Positions 8,843-16,751 of a stretch of 64,000 nucleotides of DNA are shown one piece after another. Numbering within the stretch: position 1 is the first letter of the stretch; every line of letters begins with the position of its first letter. The position numbers were made by a program, and so were the translations under genes. The notes under the pieces are model-generated. The model saw only the letters and a list, made by a program, of their open reading frames with translations. It searched no databases and was not told the origin of the DNA. Source of the DNA: Paracoccus marinus (lineage in GTDB: Bacteria > Pseudomonadota > Alphaproteobacteria > Rhodobacterales > Rhodobacteraceae); assembly GCF_007018965.1 (NCBI RefSeq), contig NZ_VJYZ01000015.1:49183-113182 (forward strand). Direction: 5' to 3'.

Positions 8843-9655
8843 TCAGCCGATCTTGCCGCTGATGTAGCTTTCGGTCCGCGGGTCCTGCGGGTTGGTGAAG
8901 ATGTCGTCGGTGGTGCCGTATTCGACCAGGTTGCCCAGGTGGAAGAACGCGGTCTTCTGGCTCACGCGGGCGGCCTGCTGCATCGAGTGGGTCACGATCA
9001 CGACCGAAAACTCCTCGCGCAGCTGGTCGATCAGTTCCTCGACCTGGCTGGTGGCGATCGGGTCGAGCGCCGAGCAGGGTTCGTCCATCAGCAGCACCTC
9101 GGGCGAGGTGGCGACGGCGCGGGCGATGCACAGGCGCTGCTGCTGGCCGCCGGACAGGCCGGTGCCGGTTTCGTTGAGCCGGTCCTTGACCTCGTTCCAG
9201 AGCGCCGCGCCGCGCAACGCCTTTTCGACGATGCCGTCAAGCTCGGCCTTGTTGCGCGACAGGCCGTGGATGCGCGGGCCGTACGCCACGTTGTCGTAGA
9301 TCGACTTGGGGAACGGGTTCGGCTTCTCGAACACCATGCCCACGCGCGCGCGCAGCTGCACCGGGTCGACCCGGCGGTCATAGATGTCCTCGCCGTCGAG
9401 GATCATCTTGCCCTCGATCCGGGCGATGTCGATGGTGTCGTTCATCCGGTTCAGGCAGCGCAGGAAGGTGGACTTGCCGCAGCCCGACGGCCCGATGAAG
9501 GCCGTCACGGTCTTGTCTTCCAGATCGACGTTCACGTCCTTGATGGCGTGTTTGTCGCCGTAATACACCTGCACGTCGCGGCAGCTGAACTTGATCGGTT
9601 TGCCTTGCGTATCCACTGTGCGCTCCGCCAGTCGCATGTCGTTCATGTCGCTCAA
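8843..9655 (-). CDS. pstB: Phosphate ABC transporter ATP-binding protein PstB
   Basis: A 270-residue ABC ATPase. Walker A is GPSGCGKST (residues 55-63), the family signature is [16 protein letters not shown], and Walker B is [12 protein letters not shown]. The PstB-specific stretch [26 protein letters not shown] is present. It drives high-affinity phosphate import through PstCA. Several in-frame ATGs lie in the first eight codons; the first at 9655 is used here. It lies 6 bases downstream of pstA. Confidence 0.96.
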   Translation of the reverse strand: MSDMNDMRLAERTVDTQGKPIKFSCRDVQVYYGDKHAIKDVNVDLEDKTVTAFIGPSGCGKSTFLRCLNRMNDTIDIARIEGKMILDGEDIYDRRVDPVQLRARVGMVFEKPNPFPKSIYDNVAYGPRIHGLSRNKAELDGIVEKALRGAALWNEVKDRLNETGTGLSGGQQQRLCIARAVATSPEVLLMDEPCSALDPIATSQVEELIDQLREEFSVVIVTHSMQQAARVSQKTAFFHLGNLVEYGTTDDIFTNPQDPRTESYISGKIG

Positions 9656-9661
9656 CTCCTG

Positions 9662-11026
9662 TTACCAGCGCCGTTCGAAGCGGCGGCGCAGGATGATGGC
9701 CACCAGGTTCATCGCAAAAAGGAAGGCCAGCAGCACGATGATCGCCCCGGACGCACGCTCGAAGAAGGCCGAATCGGCGCGCTGCGTCCAGTTATACACC
9801 TGCACCGGCAGCGCCGACGCCGGCTCGAACAACCCCTCGGGCGGGGCCGAGGGATAGGCGGTCACGAAGGCCACCATGCCGATCAGCAGCAGCGGCGCGG
9901 TCTCGCCCAGGGCCTGCGCCAGGCCGATGATGGTGCCGGTCAGCACGCCGGGCATCGCCAGCGGCAGGACGTGGTGGAACACCGTCTGCATCTTGGACGC
10001 GCCCACCCCCAGCGCCGCGTCGCGGATCGACGGCGGCACCGCCTTCAGCGCGGCGCGGGTCGAGATGATGATCGTGGGCAGCGTCATCAAGGTCAGCACC
10101 AGACCGCCGACGATCGGCGCCGAGCGCGGCAGGCCCATGAAGTTGATGAACGCGGCCAGGCCCAGGATCCCGAACACGATCGACGGCACAGCCGCGAGGT
10201 TCGAGATGTTGACCTCGATGATGTCGGTCAGGCGGTTCTTGGGCGCGAACTCTTCCAGGTAGATCGAGGCGGCGACGCCGATCGGCAGCGCCAGCACCAG
10301 CACGATCAGCATCATGTAGGCCGAGCCGATGATCGCGACGCCAAGGCCCGCGGCCTCGGCCCGGTTGTCGGACGCATCGGGCTGGGTCACGAAGTCCCAG
10401 TTGAAGCGGGTGGTCAGCGCCCCCTTTTCTTCCATCGCCTCGGCCAGCCGGAACTGCGCGAGCGAGGTGCGGGCGTCGATTTCCGCGGATTCGGCGGTCA
10501 CGCGGCCCTTGAACATCCCGTCCACGCGGGACGAGGCGAGCGCGGGCACGTTGATGGTGGTGCCGATGATCTCGGGGTTTTCCAGGACCATGTCGCGCAG
10601 GGTGGCGCGGGCCTGGCTGGAATAGAAGCTGGCGTAATCCGCCTTGCCCAGCCCCTCGATCTGCACGTTGTTCTGCGCGACCCAGGTCTCGAGCGACTTT
10701 TCCAGCATGCTGCCGTAGGACATGGTCAGGACGCCCGCCATGTCCTTCTGGTCGCGGTTGCCCTTTGGGTCGACGATCGCGGCGTCGATGGTGACCGGAA
10801 CGTCGATGAAGGTCTGGCGGAACGCGCCGCTGCCGTCGCGGACGATCGTGAACAGCAGGAACACGAGCGCCAGCATCGCGATCGCGATGGCGACGATGCC
10901 GTAGGCCTTGAACCGCGTTTCGGCGGCGTTGCGGCGGCGGGTGCGCGCATCGGCGACCAGCAGCGACTTGCGCGTGGCACCCTGGGCGCCGACGCGCCGC
11001 GGTCCGGCGGAAACTGCGTCCGTCAT
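9662..11026 (-). CDS. pstA: Phosphate ABC transporter permease PstA
   Basis: A 454-residue inner-membrane protein. After a basic cytoplasmic N terminus comes one membrane segment (IVAIAIAMLALVFLLFTIV), a ~180-residue periplasmic loop typical of the long alphaproteobacterial form, then five or six helices with the permease EAA loop (AALKAVPPSIRDAALGVGASKMQTVFHHVLPLAMPGV). It forms the phosphate channel with PstC. Its ATG overlaps the pstC stop (ATGA), implying coupled translation. Confidence 0.95.
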   Translation of the reverse strand: MTDAVSAGPRRVGAQGATRKSLLVADARTRRRNAAETRFKAYGIVAIAIAMLALVFLLFTIVRDGSGAFRQTFIDVPVTIDAAIVDPKGNRDQKDMAGVLTMSYGSMLEKSLETWVAQNNVQIEGLGKADYASFYSSQARATLRDMVLENPEIIGTTINVPALASSRVDGMFKGRVTAESAEIDARTSLAQFRLAEAMEEKGALTTRFNWDFVTQPDASDNRAEAAGLGVAIIGSAYMMLIVLVLALPIGVAASIYLEEFAPKNRLTDIIEVNISNLAAVPSIVFGILGLAAFINFMGLPRSAPIVGGLVLTLMTLPTIIISTRAALKAVPPSIRDAALGVGASKMQTVFHHVLPLAMPGVLTGTIIGLAQALGETAPLLLIGMVAFVTAYPSAPPEGLFEPASALPVQVYNWTQRADSAFFERASGAIIVLLAFLFAMNLVAIILRRRFERRW

Positions 11027-12477
11027 TCGTACTGCTCCCGGTATTTGCGGACGATGACCAGCGCCACGATGTTGAGCGCGAGGGTCATCACGAAAAGCGT
11101 CAGGCCGAGCGCAAAGGCGACCAGCGTCTCGGGCGAGGCGAAGTCGTTGTCACCCGTCAGCTGGCCCACGATCTTGACGGTAATGGTGGTCATCGCGTCG
11201 AACGGGTTGCCGCTGATCCGCGCCATCGCGCCGGCGCCCAGGACCACGATCATCGTCTCGCCGATGGCGCGCGAGGCGGCCAGCAGGATGGCGCCGACGA
11301 TCCCCGGCAGCGCCGCGGGCAGGATCACGTTGCGCACCGTCTCGGACGGGGTCGATCCAAGGCCAAGGCTGCCGTCGCGCAGCGACTGCGGCACCGCGTT
11401 GATGATGTCGTCCGACAGCGACGACACGAACGGGATCAGCATGATGCCCATCACCAGGCCCGCGGTCATCACGGACGAGGCCGAGTTGCCGAAGCCCGCG
11501 GGGGCGGCGATCCAGTCGCGGATCAGCGGCCCCACGGTGACAAGGGCGAACAGGCCATAGACGATGGTCGGGATCCCGGCCAGCACCTCGATCACCGGCT
11601 TGACGAAGCCGCGCACGCGGGGGGTCGCATATTCCGACATGTAGATCGCCGCGAACAGCCCGATCGGAACCGCGAACAGAAGCGCGATCAGCGAGATGTA
11701 GAGCGTGCCCCACAGCAGCGGCAGCATCCCCAGCTTGGACCCGCCGCCGAAGCTGGGTGTCCATTCGGTTCCGAAGAAGAAGTCCTGCCACGGATACAGC
11801 TGGAAGAAGCGGATCGATTCGAACACGAGCGACAGCACGATGCCCACTGTGGTCGCGATGGCGAGCAGCGAGCAAAGGATCAGGAACCCGCGCACAAAGC
11901 TTTCGACGATGTTGCGGGCGCGGTAGCCGGGCTTGATCTGGCTGAGCGACCAGGCAAGGCCCGCCAGCGCGAGGACCAGCGCAGCCCCGGTCAGCGCGCG
12001 CGAGGCGTTCAGGTTGAACGCCCGGTAATCCTTGGCCGCTTCCAGCACGGGGGCACTGGGCGTGATCTCGATCCCTGCCGCGGCCAGCTTTTCGGTCGTG
12101 GCCGCGTCGTCGAGCGACAGTGCCCGCGCCTCGGACTGGGAAACGATGCCTTCGTTGACGGCGCGGCCAAGCTCGAACGCGGTGCCCTGCACCTCGGACA
12201 TGATCTGTCCGCGCGTCTGGCTGTCGGACACGGCGCTGTCGGGGATGTTCCCGTTCACGGCGCGGTCAACGATCAGCGGTTGGGCCAGGACCCAGACGAG
12301 CAGCAGCAGAAGCGACGGCAGCGCGGTCCAGATCGCGGTGTTCCAGCCATAGTAGGTCGGACGCGAGTGCAGCTTGCGGATGTCGCCCGCGGCGGAACTG
12401 CCAGCACGGCGTCGTCCCAGAATGTATCCCACCAGGGCCAGAGCCAGGATGGTCACCATGATCCAGAAGGGAGACAT
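11023..12477 (-). CDS. pstC: Phosphate ABC transporter permease PstC
   Basis: A 484-residue membrane protein of the long PstC class with an N-terminal helix (IMVTILALALVGYILG), extra N-terminal domains, and a C-terminal six-helix permease core including the EAA loop (AVPQSLRDGSLGLGSTPSETVRNVILPAALPGIV). The ATG at 12477 sits 6 bases after GAGG and is preferred over the in-frame GTG two codons upstream (12483). It pairs with PstA; the 4-base stop/start overlap supports a single complex. Confidence 0.94.
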   Translation of the reverse strand: MSPFWIMVTILALALVGYILGRRRAGSSAAGDIRKLHSRPTYYGWNTAIWTALPSLLLLLVWVLAQPLIVDRAVNGNIPDSAVSDSQTRGQIMSEVQGTAFELGRAVNEGIVSQSEARALSLDDAATTEKLAAAGIEITPSAPVLEAAKDYRAFNLNASRALTGAALVLALAGLAWSLSQIKPGYRARNIVESFVRGFLILCSLLAIATTVGIVLSLVFESIRFFQLYPWQDFFFGTEWTPSFGGGSKLGMLPLLWGTLYISLIALLFAVPIGLFAAIYMSEYATPRVRGFVKPVIEVLAGIPTIVYGLFALVTVGPLIRDWIAAPAGFGNSASSVMTAGLVMGIMLIPFVSSLSDDIINAVPQSLRDGSLGLGSTPSETVRNVILPAALPGIVGAILLAASRAIGETMIVVLGAGAMARISGNPFDAMTTITVKIVGQLTGDNDFASPETLVAFALGLTLFVMTLALNIVALVIVRKYREQYE

Positions 12478-12518
12478 TTCCACCTCACGGGCGCGCGAAC
12501 GCGGGAACTCGGGAAGAA

Positions 12519-12541
12519 GGACGGGCCATGACGGCCCGTCC
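12519..12541 (-). promoter_or_regulatory. Intercistronic stem-loop between pstS and pstC
   Basis: A perfect 9-bp stem GGACGGGCC/GGCCCGTCC with a 5-base loop lies between the pstS stop and pstC start. There is no T tract, so it more likely protects the pstS transcript 3' end or weakly attenuates than terminates. It would give more binding protein than permease. Confidence 0.55.
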
Positions 12542-12563
12542 CGGTATCAACCTCGGGGCTCGC

Positions 12564-13592
12564 TTACTTCGCGGCCATGACGGTTTCGGCTTCGACGGCC
12601 GCCTGGGTGTCGGCCAGCTTGGGATCGGGAACCAGGCCGTAGGTGGCCAGCGGGCCGCCCTGACCGGCGACGGCGTCCGACACGAAGAACGCGGCGAACT
12701 CCTTCAGGCCGGGGATCGTGCCGACGTGCTGTTTCTTGACGTAGAAGAACAGCGGGCGCGAAACCGGGTATTCGCCCGAGGCGATCGACTCGGTCGAGGG
12801 GGTGACGCCCGACATCGTGGCAACCTTCAGCTTGTCGGTGTTCTGTTCGTAGAACGACAGGCCGAACACGCCCACGCCTTCGGGGCTGGAGCCCAGGCGG
12901 GCCAGCGTCTCGGTGTAGTCGCCGTCGATGTCGACCGACTTGCCGTCGGCGCGAACGGCCTTGCAGGCGGCTTCGCCTTCGTCTTCGCCCTTCGCGGCGA
13001 CGAGCGCGTCGTGCGCGGCCGTGTCCTTGCAGCCCTGGATCAGGACCTTTTCCTCGAACACTTCACGGGTGCCGTGCTTGGTGCCGGGGATGAAGGCCAG
13101 GATCGGCTGGTCGGGCAGCTCGGCGTTGACGTCTTTCCAGCTGGTGTGCGGGTTGGCGACGACCTTGCCGTCGACGACGACTTCGGCGGCCAGCGCGTTG
13201 AACACGTCCGACGGGGTCAGGACGAAGTCGCCGCCGGTGTTCGACGAGGCGAAGACGATCCCGTCATAGCCCAGGCGGACTTCCATGATGTCGGTGACGC
13301 CGTTCTTCTGGCATTCGGCGACTTCGATGTCCTTGATCGGACGCGAAGCGGTCGCGATGTCGATGCCGTTCTCGCCCACGCCCGAGCAGAACTGCTTCAG
13401 GCCGGCCGACGAACCGCCGCCTTCGACGACGGGCGCGGCGAAGTCGGTGTTTTCGGCAAAGGCTTCGGCGGCGATCGTGGCGTAGGGCAGCACGGTCGAC
13501 GAACCGGCGATCTGGACGTTGTCGCGGGCCGAGGCGGCGGTCGCCGACAGCGCGGCGATGGCAAGCGCCGAGGCGGTGATCTTCATGTTCAT
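12564..13592 (-). CDS. pstS: Periplasmic phosphate-binding protein PstS
   Basis: A 342-residue substrate-binding protein. A signal peptide (MNMKITASALAIAALSATAASA, cleavage before RDNV) is followed by VQIAGSSTVLPYA, the phosphate-binding loop, and EGGGSSAGLKQFCSG and GTREVFEEKV, which line the anion site. No lipobox Cys, so it is soluble. The ATG at 13592 is preceded by AGGAG at good spacing. It is first in the pst operon and is expected to be phosphate-regulated through the Pho box about 70 bases upstream. Confidence 0.95.
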   Translation of the reverse strand: MNMKITASALAIAALSATAASARDNVQIAGSSTVLPYATIAAEAFAENTDFAAPVVEGGGSSAGLKQFCSGVGENGIDIATASRPIKDIEVAECQKNGVTDIMEVRLGYDGIVFASSNTGGDFVLTPSDVFNALAAEVVVDGKVVANPHTSWKDVNAELPDQPILAFIPGTKHGTREVFEEKVLIQGCKDTAAHDALVAAKGEDEGEAACKAVRADGKSVDIDGDYTETLARLGSSPEGVGVFGLSFYEQNTDKLKVATMSGVTPSTESIASGEYPVSRPLFFYVKKQHVGTIPGLKEFAAFFVSDAVAGQGGPLATYGLVPDPKLADTQAAVEAETVMAAK

Positions 13593-13659
13593 GGCAGGCT
13601 CCTGGTTGGAGAGAGGTTTTGGGCCATCTTTTCCCATAGGAGCGTTCCGTATCGGTTTC

Positions 13660-13677
13660 GTGACAGTAAAATCACAA
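13660..13677 (-). promoter_or_regulatory. Pho box (PhoB-binding site) upstream of pstS
   Basis: On the minus strand two 7-base half sites, TTGTGAT and CTGTCAC, are separated by four A/T bases (TTTA), giving the 11-base repeat spacing of Pho boxes (consensus CTGTCAT). Matches are 5/7 and 6/7. It lies 68 bases upstream of the pstS start, where PhoB would replace a -35 element. Confidence 0.7.
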
Positions 13678-13712
13678 TCTCACGTCACCCTGCCCGCCGG
13701 CCGCCGCCCCGC

Positions 13713-15521
13713 TCAGTCTCCGGGCAGCAATCGGCCGACGATCTGTCGCGCCGCGCCGCGCACCACGCCGACCCGGTCCTCCTCGGCCCACAGCGCGTTC
13801 GCAAAGCTTCGCGCCTGCTTCAGGGTGATGTGGGGAGGCAGCGGGGCCACGTTCGGGTCGGCCAGGATGTCCAGCACGAACGGCCGGTCGGCGGCCAGCG
13901 CCTCGTCCCAGGCGGGGCCGATATCCTCGGGCCGTTCCACCCGGCGTCCGCCCAGCCCCATCAGCTTTGCCACATCGCCGTAGGGGATGTCCGGCAAGTC
14001 CTGGCTCGACGGGTATTTCGGATCGCCGATCTGGGTCCGCTCCTCCCACGTCACGAAGGCGAGTTCGCGGTTGTTCAGCACCATGACGATCAGCCGGGGG
14101 TCGGCCCAGGTCTTCCAGTAGCGGGCGATGGTGATCAGCTCGGCCATGCCGTTCATCTGCATCGCGCCGTCGCCCGCCAGCGCGATGGACACCCGGTCAG
14201 GATAGGCGAACTTGGCCGCGATCGCATAGGGAACCGCGCAGCCCATGGTGGCGAGCGTGCCCGACACCGACCCCATCATCCCCTCGCGCAGGTCGAGGTC
14301 GCGGGCCCACCAGACCGTCGTCGTGCCGCTGTCGGCGCTGACGATCGCGCCGTCGGGCAGGCGCGGCGTCAGCTCGCGCGTGATCCGCTGCGGGTTGATC
14401 GGATCGGCCTTCTCGTCCGCCGCGCGCGCCAGCGCCTCGCGCGATCGCGTCACCGACGTCTCGACGCTATCGCGCCAGCCGCGATCTTCCTTGCGGGTCA
14501 GAAGCGGGATCAGCGCGCGCAGCGTGGCCGCGGCATCGCCCAGCAGGTTGACCTCGGTCGGGTAGCGCAGGCCCAGCATCCCGGCCGACAGGTCGATCTG
14601 GACGGCGCGCGCCTGGCCGGCCTTGGGCAGGAACTCCGCATAGGGAAACCCGGTCCCGACCATCAGCAGGGTGTCGCAGCCCTGCATCAGCTCGTGGCTG
14701 GCGGGCGTGCCCAGAAGCCCCATCGACCCCGTGACCCACGGCAGCGCGTCGGGCAGCACCTCCTTGCCCAGCAGCGCCTTGGCGACACCCGCGCCCAGCA
14801 CGTCGGCCACCTGCGCGACCTCGGCCGCAGCCCCCTTGGCGCCCGCGCCGATCAGGATCGCGACCTTTTCGCCCGCGTTCAGGACCTCGGCCGCGGCCGC
14901 GAGCGCGTCGGGCCCAGGCACCGGGTTTGTCATCGACAGGCCGACGCCGGACTGGACGTAGAAATGCTCGTGCGGCCGATCCTCCATCTTTTCGACCTGC
15001 AGGTCGTTGGGCAGGATCACCGCGGTCACGGCACGGTCGCCCTTTGCGATCCGCCAGGCGCGGTCGATCAGGTGCGGCACCTGCGCGGGCACCGTCGCGG
15101 TCTGGACAAAGGCGCCCGCCACGTCCTTCAGAAGCGACTGAAGATCAACGTCCTGCTGGTAATGCGCCCCCATCGCGGACCGCGCCTGCTGGCCGACCAG
15201 CGCGACCACCGGCATGTGGTCGCCCTTGGCGTCGTAAAGACCGTTGAGCAGGTGGATCGCGCCGGGCCCCGAGGTCGCCATGCACAGCCCGACCTCGCCC
15301 GTGAACTTGGCATGGGCCGAGGCGCAAAGCCCCGCCATCTCCTCGTGCCGGACCTGCACGAAGTCGATGCAGGGCGCGTCCGCGTCATCCCGCGCTTCCT
15401 TCTGCATCCGGTGCAGCGCGCCGACCAGGCCGCCGATTCCGTCGCCCGGATAGCCGTAGACGCGGCGCGCGCCCCAGTGATGAAGCCGTTTCCAGATGAA
15501 ATCCGCGACCGTGTCCGCCAT
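13713..15521 (-). CDS. Thiamine-pyrophosphate-dependent enzyme (pyruvate oxidase / acetolactate synthase-like)
   Basis: A 602-residue enzyme with the three-domain ThDP decarboxylase layout. The N-terminal Pyr domain has RHEEMAG with the catalytic Glu about residue 60 and SGPGAIHLLNGLYDAK. The central domain has VAILIGAGAKGAAAEV. The C-terminal PP domain carries the GDG...N cofactor motif as GDGAMQMNGMAEL. Best resemblance is to PoxB-like pyruvate oxidases of unproven substrate; true biosynthetic acetolactate synthase is less likely because no regulatory subunit gene is adjacent. Divergent from the TAXI transporter genes. Confidence 0.82.
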   Translation of the reverse strand: MADTVADFIWKRLHHWGARRVYGYPGDGIGGLVGALHRMQKEARDDADAPCIDFVQVRHEEMAGLCASAHAKFTGEVGLCMATSGPGAIHLLNGLYDAKGDHMPVVALVGQQARSAMGAHYQQDVDLQSLLKDVAGAFVQTATVPAQVPHLIDRAWRIAKGDRAVTAVILPNDLQVEKMEDRPHEHFYVQSGVGLSMTNPVPGPDALAAAAEVLNAGEKVAILIGAGAKGAAAEVAQVADVLGAGVAKALLGKEVLPDALPWVTGSMGLLGTPASHELMQGCDTLLMVGTGFPYAEFLPKAGQARAVQIDLSAGMLGLRYPTEVNLLGDAAATLRALIPLLTRKEDRGWRDSVETSVTRSREALARAADEKADPINPQRITRELTPRLPDGAIVSADSGTTTVWWARDLDLREGMMGSVSGTLATMGCAVPYAIAAKFAYPDRVSIALAGDGAMQMNGMAELITIARYWKTWADPRLIVMVLNNRELAFVTWEERTQIGDPKYPSSQDLPDIPYGDVAKLMGLGGRRVERPEDIGPAWDEALAADRPFVLDILADPNVAPLPPHITLKQARSFANALWAEEDRVGVVRGAARQIVGRLLPGD

Positions 15522-15682
15522 GCCGGTTCCCCGTCCCTCGCTGCGCTGTGTGGCGGGTCAACGCGACCGCGGCCGCGCGGTTCACCCCCCGAAACGGCTC
15601 CGCCACGGCAATCGAAAGGTTGTCACGGCGGCCATCTTCCTTCACGGTTTCGTCAGTTCACGCAAAGCAAAGGATCGTTCGC

Positions 15683-16684
15683 ATGTTTGGCAGAAAAGTG
15701 GCTGGCCTCGCGGCCGCTGCGCTGATCGCCCTTGGGGGGGTGGCGTCGGCGCAGGACATGGCATTCTTCAGGATCGGCACCGGCGGCACCGCCGGCACCT
15801 ATTATCCCATCGGCGGGCTTCTCGCGAACGCGATCTCGGCCCCGCCCGGCGCGGCCGCCTGCGAGGGCGGAAGCACCTGCGGCGTGCCCGGGCTGGTGGC
15901 GTCGGCCGTCGCCTCGAACGGATCGGTCGCCAACGTCAACGCGATCATGGGCGGGGCGATGGAGTCGGGCTTCGCACAGGGCGACGTCGCCGCCTGGGCC
16001 TATACCGGGACCGGCATCTGGGAAGGCCAGCCCAAGGCCGAGAAGCTGCGGGCGATCGCCAACCTCTACCCGGAATCGATCCACCTGGTCGCGACCAAGG
16101 CATCGGGCATCGCCTCGGTCGCCGACCTGCGCGGCAAGCGCGTGTCGATGGACGAACCCGGCTCGGGCACGCTGGTCGACGCCAAGCTGATCCTGGCCGC
16201 CGCCGGCCTCGCCGAAGGCGACGTCACGCCCGAGTACCTCAAGCCCGACCAGGCCGCGGACCGGATGAAGGACGGCGCCATGGACGCGTTCTTCTTCGTC
16301 GGCGGCTACCCGGCCGGCGCGATCGCCGAGCTGGCCAGCCAGCAGGAGGTCGTGATCGTCCCGATCGAGGGCGACGTCGCCACCAAGGTGCTTGAGAACG
16401 AGTTCTTCGCCGCCAACACGATCCCGGCGGGCACCTACGACAACCAGGCGGCCGACGTGCAGACCATCGCCGTGGGCGCGCAGTGGCTGACCTCGGCCGA
16501 CCAGCCCGAAGAGCTGATCTACAACATCACGAAGGCGATCTGGAACGACGCGACCCGCACGCAGCTTGATGCGGGCCACGCCAAGGGCAAGATGATCGTC
16601 AAGGAAAACGCGGCCGCCGGCCTCGGCCTGCCCTTGCATCCGGGCGCCGAACGCTTCTATCGCGAAGCCGGGCTGATCCAGTAA
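15683..16684 (+). CDS. TAXI-family TRAP transporter solute-binding protein
   Basis: A 333-residue periplasmic protein. A signal peptide ending at GGVASA is followed by the TAXI hallmark FRIGTGGTAGTYYPIGGLLANAIS. Later family motifs are LYPESIHLVATKASGIASVADLRGKRVSMDEPGSGT and MDAFFFVGGYPAGAI. TAXI proteins bind small carboxylates such as glutamate, glutarate or 2-oxoglutarate, but the ligand cannot be read here. The ATG at 15683 is preceded by AAAGGA. It is directly upstream of its permease, with a stable hairpin between. Confidence 0.92.
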   Translation: MFGRKVAGLAAAALIALGGVASAQDMAFFRIGTGGTAGTYYPIGGLLANAISAPPGAAACEGGSTCGVPGLVASAVASNGSVANVNAIMGGAMESGFAQGDVAAWAYTGTGIWEGQPKAEKLRAIANLYPESIHLVATKASGIASVADLRGKRVSMDEPGSGTLVDAKLILAAAGLAEGDVTPEYLKPDQAADRMKDGAMDAFFFVGGYPAGAIAELASQQEVVIVPIEGDVATKVLENEFFAANTIPAGTYDNQAADVQTIAVGAQWLTSADQPEELIYNITKAIWNDATRTQLDAGHAKGKMIVKENAAAGLGLPLHPGAERFYREAGLIQ

Positions 16685-16700
16685 CCCGCGCCCCGAACCA

Positions 16701-16728
16701 GCCCGCAGGCGCACGATCGCCTGCGGGC
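16701..16728 (+). promoter_or_regulatory. Intercistronic stem-loop between TAXI binding protein and permease
   Basis: A perfect 11-bp stem (arm GCCCGCAGGCG) with a 6-base loop begins 17 bases after the binding-protein stop and ends 23 bases before the permease ATG. No T run follows, so it is probably an RNA-stability or partial-attenuation element giving excess binding protein. Confidence 0.6.
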
Positions 16729-16751
16729 CCCCTGCCCTCAAGGACAACGAC

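Noticed and set aside
8939..11560. An 873-codon plus-strand frame opposite pstB/pstA
   Set aside because: Shadow of the pst genes; low-complexity Q/H/R/D composition and no recognised motif.
12528..15725. A 1065-codon plus-strand frame opposite pstS and the TPP enzyme
   Set aside because: Spans two unrelated genes and their intergenic gap, so it cannot be a conserved protein.
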